NCBI RefSeq assembly: GCF_015326965.1
Contig: NZ_CP017659.1
Location: 5,391,001 to 5,455,000 of the forward strand
Reading direction: 5' to 3'
DNA length: 64,000 nt
Source: Paenibacillus sp. JZ16
GTDB lineage: Bacteria > Bacillota > Bacilli > Paenibacillales > Paenibacillaceae
Shown here in pieces: positions 44,123-52,500 of the stretch; position 1 is the first letter of the stretch; every line of letters starts with the position of its first letter. The notes under the pieces are model-generated. The model searched no databases. It was not told the DNA's origin and worked only from the letters and a program-made list of their open reading frames with translations. Made by a program: the position numbers and the translations under genes.

Positions 44123-45626
44123 CGAACCGGGTGCGCTGGAAGGGCTGGCGCTGTGGATCGATTGGGAACGCTTGGGGTTTAGCGTCTGCGGAACCGCGGG
44201 CAACGGAGTGGAAGGCTTGAAGATGATTCATGGGCTTGCGCCGGATTTGGTCATTACCGATGTAAACATGCCGCTAATGGACGGGCTTCATATGATTGAA
44301 ACCTGGCAGCAGCACTACCGGGATAGCGGTGTGAAATTTGCCATCATGAGCGGCTACAGTGAATTTGAATATGCAAGGAAGGCATTGCGGCACGGCATCC
44401 ATCACTACATGCTGAAGCCTATTATTGCAGAGGAAGCCGAGGAGGAGCTCGGCAAGATTCATGCTGAGCTGATGCAGGAGCATCGCAGATTAAGCCTGAG
44501 CGCGATTGCTAAGAGGGAAGAGGATGTTTCGCTGATCATGCAAACGCTCTTGGAGATGCCGCTTAGGGCTAGCGGCCTGTCGAGGCTTCAGGTTTTATCC
44601 TCCGCCCATCAAGAGTGGAACGTATGTCTGATCCAAGCAGAGTCTGCCTTGTTTCCTGACGTCAAGGAAACCGTCGCCCGCTTGTCAGCCCACGCGAATT
44701 CGGAGTATGTCATCGATCTGGAATCGAACCGGCTTGGTTTGGTGAACGGTTATTCCCCTGACAACGGGAGCGTACCCTCAGGCACGATCCGCGAGCTGGT
44801 CCGCCATTATGCAGGACAGCGGCTGTTTATGGCTGTAGGAGAAGGCCAGCAGTCTCTGGTGCATATCCGTCGCTGCTACGAAACCGCCAAGGAAGCCATC
44901 GAGCATCAATTTTACGATCCGGCGTACGGCGGGATGATTTCATATGAAGAGGTACGGGATCGGCCGTTTCATTATCGTTACCCCACGAACCTGATGGATG
45001 ATGTCATCAGGTCCGTGGAACTCCTAGACAAGAAGGGATACCGCGAGGCTGCCGGATTGGCTGCGTCCAGGTTTGCGGAGCAGCGAATCGCGCCGGGGAT
45101 CGTGAAGAAAATGGTGATCCATGTTTTGTATAAAATCATGGATTTGGTGAGGGAGGCGGAAGGTGCGGAAGCTCGAATCCTGGCAGCCAAATCCAATGCA
45201 GCTGGATTAACGGACGGAACCTTCCATTTGAACGACTTGATGGGAGAGCTGCTGCGCTTCGGGGAAGAGTGCATCGAGCTTCTTCTCAAGGAGCAGGCCC
45301 GGCATTCGCAAGGCATAATCCAGGAGATTAACGATTATATTCGGCAGCACTACCGGGAGAATCTGACCATTAAGCGATTGGCGGAGCTTTTTTATCTGCA
45401 TCCCGTCTATCTCGGCCAGCTGCTGATGCGTAAGAATGGGATTGGCTTCAACGAACTCATACATAATTTGCGGATTGAGGAAGCGGCCGCGCTGTTGAAG
45501 CAGAACAAGCTGAAGAACAGCGAAATCGCCGAAAGGGTCGGCTACACCCACTACAACCAATTCCTTAAGCATTTCGAAAAAAGATGGGGCATGGCACCGA
45601 ATGAGTTCAAGAAGAAGATGTTCTAA
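44094..45626 (+). CDS. YesN-type response regulator, AraC output (module 3, second)
   Basis: A 510-residue regulator. Receiver with LLIDDEPGALEG, phospho-Asp in LVITDVNMPLMDG, FAIMSGYSEFEY, and Lys in YMLKPIIAEE. AraC double helix-turn-helix about 410-510 (LTIKRLAELFYLHPVYLGQLLMRKNG, then SEIAERVGYTHYNQFLKHFEKRWGMAPNEFKK). The ATG at 44094, behind GAGGGGGAGA, lies inside the kinase gene. Overlap with the kinase gene suggests that this is the kinase's true partner. Confidence 0.94.
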   Translation: MPFKVLLIDDEPGALEGLALWIDWERLGFSVCGTAGNGVEGLKMIHGLAPDLVITDVNMPLMDGLHMIETWQQHYRDSGVKFAIMSGYSEFEYARKALRHGIHHYMLKPIIAEEAEEELGKIHAELMQEHRRLSLSAIAKREEDVSLIMQTLLEMPLRASGLSRLQVLSSAHQEWNVCLIQAESALFPDVKETVARLSAHANSEYVIDLESNRLGLVNGYSPDNGSVPSGTIRELVRHYAGQRLFMAVGEGQQSLVHIRRCYETAKEAIEHQFYDPAYGGMISYEEVRDRPFHYRYPTNLMDDVIRSVELLDKKGYREAAGLAASRFAEQRIAPGIVKKMVIHVLYKIMDLVREAEGAEARILAAKSNAAGLTDGTFHLNDLMGELLRFGEECIELLLKEQARHSQGIIQEINDYIRQHYRENLTIKRLAELFYLHPVYLGQLLMRKNGIGFNELIHNLRIEEAAALLKQNKLKNSEIAERVGYTHYNQFLKHFEKRWGMAPNEFKKKMF

Positions 45627-45667
45627 AGTTTTTAAGGTTAATGCTTTAATTATAGTATAGTCCGCCT

Positions 45668-45683
45668 TTGAAAGCGCTTTTAA
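45668..45683 (+). promoter_or_regulatory. CcpA cre site candidate (module 3 ABC genes)
   Basis: TTGAAAGCGCTTTTAA matches the cre consensus with one mismatch. It lies 85 bp before the binding-protein gene and just after a TATAGT that could be a -10 element. Confidence 0.6.
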
Positions 45684-45752
45684 AATAAAGGAAGGTTACA
45701 TGAAGAGGCGTATCGACCAACGATGTAACCACATTATGACGGAGGTGCTTTT

Positions 45753-47456
45753 ATGGGGGGTAAGACAAAATCATGGCTTCGGCTCGGCACGGTGTTGCTG
45801 TTGTCGCTTTGCATCGTCCTTACGGGCTGCGGGGGTGGAAACGGGAATAGCGGGGCCCAGCCGGAAGCAAAGGACTCCGCAGAACAAACAACACCCGGGA
45901 CGGACGGGGATAAGATCGAACCATTTGAGGTGAGTGTTTTTATCGGTCAGCCCGACCAGCAACCAACACCTGACAACAAGATTTATAAATTAATCAGGGA
46001 AAAGACAGGAGCATCCTTCAAATTCGAGTTCCTGGCAGGCGATATTGACCAGAAGCTCGGCGTTATGATTGCAGGCGGCGATTATCCGGACATGATGACA
46101 GCGAATCAAAAGCTGACAGCTGCCGGTGCCTTTATCCCGCTCGAGGATTTGATTGAAGAACATGCGCCAAACTTGAAGAAGCATTATGAGAAGTACTGGA
46201 ACATGATGAAAGACCCGAATGACGGTCATATTTACAATCTTCCAAATTACGGTGTAACGAATGCTGATGTTACCTCGTCTTATTATTCGGGCCCAGCCTT
46301 CTGGATTCAGAAGGACGTATTGGCAGAGGCAGGATATCCAGAGGTTAAAACCTTGGATCAATATTTTGACATCATTAAACAATACAAGGAAAAGCATCCG
46401 ACCATTGACGGTACCCCGACGATCGGCTTTGAAATTCTGAACTATGACTGGAAAAACTGGGGCCTGTTCAATGCTCCTCAGCATTTGATCGGTCATCCGA
46501 ATGACGGCGGTGTAGTTGTTAAAGACGGCAAGGCGGAAATTTTTGCCGATAAGGACTATGCCAAACGTTATTATAAAAAACTGAACGAAATGAATGCCCT
46601 GGGTATCATCGATAAGGAAACGTTCACCCAGAACTTTGACCAGTATATGGCGAAAATCTCCAGCGGCGCAGTTCTTGGCATGTTTGACCAGCACTGGAAC
46701 TTCCAAAGCGCAGAGGACGCGCTGATTACCCAGAAGAAAGATGAAAGAACGTATGTCGGTCTTCCGCTTGTATTTGATGAAAGTATCAAGGATCATTACA
46801 AAGATCGTCCGGCTCTGAACCTCAATAACGGTTTCGGGATCACGGTCAACGCATCCGAAGAGCAGGCGATCAGAATTATCAAATTGTTGGATACGCTGAT
46901 TCAAGAAGATTGGCAAAAAATCTTGTCCTGGGGGATCGAGGGGGAAGATTACATTGTCAAGGACGGCCGCTTCATGAAAACGCAAGAGCAGCGCGATCTG
47001 TTTACCGATGCAACCTGGAAGCTCGCGAATAAAGCCGATTCTTTCCACGGTCAAGCACCAAAAATGGAAGGTTTATTCTCGGACAGCAACGCTACAGACG
47101 GCGCTGCACAGCCTGAAGAAATGGTAGCCGCTTTGAGAGAGTATGACAAGAACTTCCTTGCCCAATACGGTTTCAACAGCTATGTTGACTTCTTCAGTCC
47201 AGCTCCTGAGAACGAGATTGCTTACCCGGCATGGTCTGTCGACCTGGTAGACGGATCTGAAGCGAAAATCGTGAATACGAAGCAAAATGAGTTGTCCACG
47301 AAGTACTTACCAAAAGCCATTCTTGCTAAACCGGAAGAATTCGACAGCGTCTGGGATGAGTACGTCACTGATATCCGCAAGCTCAACATCAAGGCTTACG
47401 AGGATCGGATTAATGAAGTGCTGCAATGGAGAAGAGACACTTGGTCTGTTAAGTAA
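45753..47456 (+). CDS. LplA/LipO-type oligosaccharide-binding lipoprotein (module 3)
   Basis: A 567-residue solute-binding protein, longer than those of modules 1 and 2 and of the LplA/YtcQ type that accompanies LplB/YtcP permeases. Signal peptide with lipobox VLTGC and a Gly/Asn/Ser linker; the mature part has LAGDIDQKLGVMIAGGDYPDMM, WIQKDVLAEAGYPEVKTLDQY and a C-terminal EDRINEVLQWRRDTW. In other Paenibacillus this type imports aldouronates and xylo-oligosaccharides. The ATG follows GGAGGTGCTTTT. It is separated from the permeases by a small terminator. Confidence 0.93.
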   Translation: MGGKTKSWLRLGTVLLLSLCIVLTGCGGGNGNSGAQPEAKDSAEQTTPGTDGDKIEPFEVSVFIGQPDQQPTPDNKIYKLIREKTGASFKFEFLAGDIDQKLGVMIAGGDYPDMMTANQKLTAAGAFIPLEDLIEEHAPNLKKHYEKYWNMMKDPNDGHIYNLPNYGVTNADVTSSYYSGPAFWIQKDVLAEAGYPEVKTLDQYFDIIKQYKEKHPTIDGTPTIGFEILNYDWKNWGLFNAPQHLIGHPNDGGVVVKDGKAEIFADKDYAKRYYKKLNEMNALGIIDKETFTQNFDQYMAKISSGAVLGMFDQHWNFQSAEDALITQKKDERTYVGLPLVFDESIKDHYKDRPALNLNNGFGITVNASEEQAIRIIKLLDTLIQEDWQKILSWGIEGEDYIVKDGRFMKTQEQRDLFTDATWKLANKADSFHGQAPKMEGLFSDSNATDGAAQPEEMVAALREYDKNFLAQYGFNSYVDFFSPAPENEIAYPAWSVDLVDGSEAKIVNTKQNELSTKYLPKAILAKPEEFDSVWDEYVTDIRKLNIKAYEDRINEVLQWRRDTWSVK

Positions 47457-47485
47457 AGCAGCGGAAGGTACATGAATCGGAATGG

Positions 47486-47509
47486 GGAAGGCTCCTTGCC
47501 TTCCTTTTT
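47486..47509 (+). terminator. Intercistronic terminator/attenuator
   Basis: GGAAGGC / GCCTTCC stem with a 5-nt loop, then TTTTT, between the binding-protein and permease genes. Partial read-through would give more binding protein than permease. Confidence 0.7.
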
Positions 47510-47541
47510 ACGAAATATAGGGTTTTGGGGAGAACAAACTT

Positions 47542-48501
47542 ATGGAAGAGACCGTAGTCAAAGACTCTGCCGTCCGCAAGCCTAAGACAAACAAGAAAAT
47601 CACCTGGGCCGTCCTCAAAGAACAGAGACAGTTGATCTATATGTCGGTGCCTCTGATGGCTTACATCATCTTGTTTGCCTACGTTCCTATTTGGGGATGG
47701 ACCATGGCTTTCCAGAACTACAAGCCGGCTAGAGACTTTAGTGAACAGACGTGGGTAGGATTTAAACATTTTGAATTTCTTTTTAAGGATGAAAGTTTCC
47801 TGCAAGTGCTTCGCAATACGCTCGCAATGAGTGTTATCAATATGATTCTCGGCTTTACGACTGCAATTATCCTTGCATTGTTACTGAATGAAATCAAGAA
47901 AGTGGTTTGGAAAAGAACCGTACAGACGATCTCCTATCTTCCGCACTTTCTATCCTGGATCATCGTAACCGGGATTGTGGCGACGAGCTTGGCTTCGAAC
48001 GGAATCATCAATGATATCCTTATGAAGCTGCATCTCATCAAGGAGCCGATCCAATGGCTCAGTGAAGGCAAATACTTCTGGGGAATCGTCGGGGCGTCGC
48101 ATGTTTGGAAAGAAGTCGGCTGGAATACGATTATATATTTGGCTGCGATGGCATCCATCGACCCGGCGCTTTATGAGGCTGCCGATATGGACGGGGCAAG
48201 CCGCTATCGGAAAATGTTCCATGTCACTTTGCCGGGCATTAAGCCAACGATCATCATTCTGTTGATCATGCAGGTCGGTCACATTCTGGAAGCAGGCTTC
48301 GAGGTTCAATACTTGCTGGGCAACGGTCTTGTTGTCGACTGGTCGCAAACGATTGACATTTTCGTGCTGAAGTACGGGCTTGCCCAAGGCAATTACTCAT
48401 TAGCAACGGCTGCCGGTATATTTAAAACGGTCGTTAGTGTGACGCTGTTATTGATTGCAAACGGAGTCGCGAAACGGCTAGGGGAAGAGAGGCTGCTATA
48501 A
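47542..48501 (+). CDS. LplB-type ABC transporter permease (module 3)
   Basis: A 319-residue membrane subunit of the LplB family. The first segment (IYMSVPLMAYIILFAYVPIWGW) and the typical MAFQNYKPARDF motif identify it. The EAA loop reads EAADMDGASRYRKMFHVTLPGIKPT. Its stop codon overlaps the next ATG by 1 nt. The ribosome binding site GGGGAG is 10 nt before the ATG. Confidence 0.93.
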   Translation: MEETVVKDSAVRKPKTNKKITWAVLKEQRQLIYMSVPLMAYIILFAYVPIWGWTMAFQNYKPARDFSEQTWVGFKHFEFLFKDESFLQVLRNTLAMSVINMILGFTTAIILALLLNEIKKVVWKRTVQTISYLPHFLSWIIVTGIVATSLASNGIINDILMKLHLIKEPIQWLSEGKYFWGIVGASHVWKEVGWNTIIYLAAMASIDPALYEAADMDGASRYRKMFHVTLPGIKPTIIILLIMQVGHILEAGFEVQYLLGNGLVVDWSQTIDIFVLKYGLAQGNYSLATAAGIFKTVVSVTLLLIANGVAKRLGEERLL

Positions 48502-49460
48502 TGGCAAATCAAACAATCAGCCCTGGGCCAGCAACTGCTGCCGCAGCGCCTAAATCCGTCAGAAAAAAAAGAGTAGAGCCGATCCTTTTTAATACATTCA
48601 ATACCTTGTTTATGATTGGTCTTGTCGTTGTCACATTATATCCGTTTCTGAACACGATCGTCGTTTCCCTGAATGCGGGGAATGATACGATCCGGGGCGG
48701 AATCTATCTCTGGCCGAGGGAATTTACCTGGCAGAACTACAAGGCGGTATTCGCTTCGGGAACGATATATGACGCGTTCTGGATTTCCGTGGCAAGAACA
48801 GTGCTTTCAACGCTGCTGAATCTGGTCTTGACCACGATGCTGGCGTATACGCTGAGCCGTCGGGAATATGTATTCCGCAAGCCGATTACATTGATCTTTA
48901 TTCTGACGATGTACTTTAACGCCGGCTTGATTCCTGGATATTTTCTGATGAAGGACTTGCACCTGCTGAATTCGTTCTGGGTATATGTGATCCCGTCGAT
49001 GATCAGCGCATTTAATATGATCGTTATCCGGACGTATATCGGAACGATTCCGGAAAGCTTGGTCGAATCGGCAAGAATTGACGGAGCCGGAGATTTTAAA
49101 ATCTTCATCCGGATCATCTTCCCGCTGTGTAAGCCGGTGTTGGCAACCATTGCGCTGTTCGTGGCCGTGGGGGCTTGGAACTCCTGGTTCGATGCATTCA
49201 TCTATACCTCCTCCCGCCAAGAGCTGAGCACTTTGCAGTATGAGCTGATGAAGCTGCTGTCATCCAGTATGAACGCGAACAGCAACCCGGCAGTGGCTGC
49301 AGGAGCCGGGATGACGCAGGACGCTGCGGTGAACATGGTAACGCCGATTTCGATTCGCGCTGCCGTAACGGTCGTGGCATCGGTTCCGATTCTGCTGGTT
49401 TATCCGTTCATGCAGAAATATTTCGTAGTCGGATTGAACGTGGGCAGCGTCAAGGAATAA
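48501..49460 (+). CDS. YtcP/LplC-type ABC transporter permease (module 3)
   Basis: A 319-residue partner permease. Segments include LFMIGLVVVTLYPFLNTIVVSL; the family mark VSLNAGNDTIRGGIYLWPREFTWQNYKAVF is clear, and the EAA loop reads ESARIDGAGDFKIFIRIIFPL. The C-terminal QKYFVVGLNVGSVKE is typical. It is translationally coupled to the upstream permease. The xylanase gene follows after 57 bp with no terminator that I can see, so it may be on the same transcript. Confidence 0.93.
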   Translation: MANQTISPGPATAAAAPKSVRKKRVEPILFNTFNTLFMIGLVVVTLYPFLNTIVVSLNAGNDTIRGGIYLWPREFTWQNYKAVFASGTIYDAFWISVARTVLSTLLNLVLTTMLAYTLSRREYVFRKPITLIFILTMYFNAGLIPGYFLMKDLHLLNSFWVYVIPSMISAFNMIVIRTYIGTIPESLVESARIDGAGDFKIFIRIIFPLCKPVLATIALFVAVGAWNSWFDAFIYTSSRQELSTLQYELMKLLSSSMNANSNPAVAAGAGMTQDAAVNMVTPISIRAAVTVVASVPILLVYPFMQKYFVVGLNVGSVKE

Positions 49461-49517
49461 TCCAGGTTTCGCTATATGACAGACCATAAATGCAACCAAT
49501 GAGGAGGCAAGCATTTC

Positions 49518-52500
49518 GTGTCTAAGAGAACAATCATTAGGAGGATCAGCCTGATGCTGATCGCGTCCCTGCTGCTCATTCCGCCCAGCCGGAGTGCGGC
49601 GGCAGTTGAACCGGTCCAAACGTCCGCTGATCAGAATCTTGTGATTCATCATCATTTTGATGGAGGGACGGAAGGGTGGTTTAAGCGGGGGACGGAGACG
49701 GTGACCTCCGCTACCTATGCTTATGAAGGGACAGGGAGCTTGTTGACGGAGGGAAGGACGGCGAACTGGAACGGACCGGGATTTGATCTATCCGCCACGA
49801 ACCGGCTGGACAAAGGAGCTACCTATGAAATTTCCGCATATGTCCATTTGAAGGAGGACACCCAAGGGACTCAGCAGCTTCAGCTTGCCATGCAGCAAAC
49901 CGGAGCCGAGCCGGAATATGTGAACTTCAGCAGTTCGGTCGATGTAACTGCTGACGGGTGGGTAGAGGTGAAGGGCCATTATAAATACGATGCTAACGCT
50001 TCGGCCTTGCAGGTATATCTGCAGAGTCCAAGCAGTGCGGACGCCGCTTATTATATGGACGAATTCAAGGTCCGGTTGATTGAGCCGGCACCAGACCCGG
50101 GTATTGAGATACCGGGGGGAAAGAATACGGTCGTATGGGATTTTGAAGACGGAACGACGATGGATTGGGGACCACGCGATTCGGAGACCGTAGAAGCTGT
50201 CCCAGAAGCAGCCCATAGCGGCGGCTACGGCTTAAAGGTCCATGAGCGGGCGAACAGCTGGAACGGGCCCAGCCAAGACGTTAAAGACATCATGGTGAGC
50301 CAAAAAACGTATACGATCTCAGCCTATGCGAGGCTTGAGCAGGCACCTGCCGCTCCGGTCAAAATATCCCTTTCGATGGAGAACAAAGCAGCGGGCGCAG
50401 CAGAAACGTCCTATACAACCGTTGCCTCAGCCTCCGCGAGCGGCACGGAGTGGGTGGAGCTGAAAGGAACCTTTGGCTTCACTTCGGATATGGAAACATT
50501 GAAGCTGTATATGGAAACCTCGGATCTTTCCAATTTCTATATCGATGACATTAAGCTCGCACTGCCGGGCTCGATTCAGACGGATATTCCCGCGCTGAAG
50601 GATGTGTATGCGGATTATTTCGAGATCGGGGCAGCCGTGGAGCCCAAGCATCTGTCCGGCGTGCACAAGGAGCTTCTGGATTACCATTACAACTCGCTTG
50701 TTGCCGAGAACGTGATGAAGCCGGAATCTCTCAGTCCGAGAGAGGGAACCTATAACTTTACCAACGCGGATCTCATCAGGGATTATGCCAGGGATCATGG
50801 CATGAACCTCCGGTTCCATACGCTGCTGTGGCATCAGCAAGGCGCCGAATGGATGCTGAAGGATGATCAGGGCCAATATCTCGAAGCCACGCCGGAGAAT
50901 AAAGCGCTCGTCCTTCAGAGACTGGAAGCTTATATCCATGAGGTGGTTGGCCGCTACAAGGGAGATGCCCGCGATTGGGACGTCGTGAACGAGGTCATTG
51001 ACGAAGGGCGTCCGGACGGCATGCGGGACAGCCAGTGGTACCGGATAACGGGGCTCGACTATATCCGGACCGCCTTTCATGCGGCACGAGATGCAGCCGG
51101 ACCCGAGGCCAAGCTCTACATCAACGATTACAGCACGCACAACCCGAAGAAACGCGATTATTTGCTGAATCTTGTAAAACAGCTGAAGGCAGAAGGCGTT
51201 CCAATCGATGGCGTGGGCCATCAAACGCACATCAATATCAGCGGGCCGTCCATCCAGCAAATCTCGGATTCCATCCGGATGTTTGGCGAGGCCGGCTTTG
51301 ATAATCAGCTTACCGAGCTGGACGTTTCGGTGTACACGAACAATACCGACACCTACCAGACCGTTCCCCAGGAATTGCTCGACAAGCAAGGCTATCGGTA
51401 CAAAGAGCTGTTTGAAGAATTGAAGCGGCTGGATCAAATGGGCGCCGATGCAGGCGTGGAAGGGGGCTGGATCAGCAATGTCACCCTTTGGGGGATCGCA
51501 GACGACCATACCTGGCTGCATGACCGTCCCGCGGGTACGGGACGACAGGATGCCCCGTTTCCTTTTGACAAGCAGTATCAGGCCAAGCCAGCCTATTGGG
51601 GGATGGTCGATCCTTCCAGGCTAACGATAGTAAGAAAGACCGGAATGGCCGTGGAGGGCAAGGCGGTTGTTGACGGACAACCGGATTTTGCCTGGAATCT
51701 GGTTCCGGCCTTTAAGACGGAGCAGCTTGGCTCGCTATCTGCCGAATTTAAGACGCTATGGGACAGGGACCATGTCTACGTCAAGGTTGACGTGTCGGAC
51801 GGCTCGATATCTCCCGGAGATCAGGCCGAAATATTCGCTGTAGTGAACGGTGCTGTGCAAAAAGCCGAGATTCAGCGTGGAGCCGCCAATACGGTCGAGA
51901 CCGCTGCGGGTTACGCTGGGGAAGCCCTCCTCCAGTTAAACGGAGCAGGAGCGCTGGGCGGCGAGATTTATTTCGATGTCCGAGTAACGGATTCCGGCTC
52001 GGATGACGGCTCCGAGCATGGCAAGAACGGAGCGGTGGTGTCCTGGAGCGATCCAAGGCATGCCCAGGACAGCGATCAGGAGGGACTCGGCATTCTAACG
52101 CTCTCCGCTGCGCCGAAATCGGCCCAGGCCGGCTATGGCACCCCAACGGTAGACGGCGAACTCGACGGCATCTGGAAGGATGCCGGGGAACTGGCAACCG
52201 ACGTGTGGGTCGAGGGAAACAGCGGCGCGACCGCCACATTCCGGACGCTATGGGATGAGGATCACCTGTACGTTTATGCCATTATTAGCGACAGCTTGTT
52301 ATCGGATGCGAGTCCCAACGTATGGGAGCAGGATTCGGTAGAGATTTTTGTGGATCAGAATAATGGAAAGACGGATGTTTACCAAGAAGATGATGGACAG
52401 TACCGGATGAACTTCAACAATGCGCGTTCCTTCGGCGGTCATGCGGGCGAGGATAATTTCGCATCCGCTGCGAAGGTTATCGAAGGCGGATATGTCGTTG

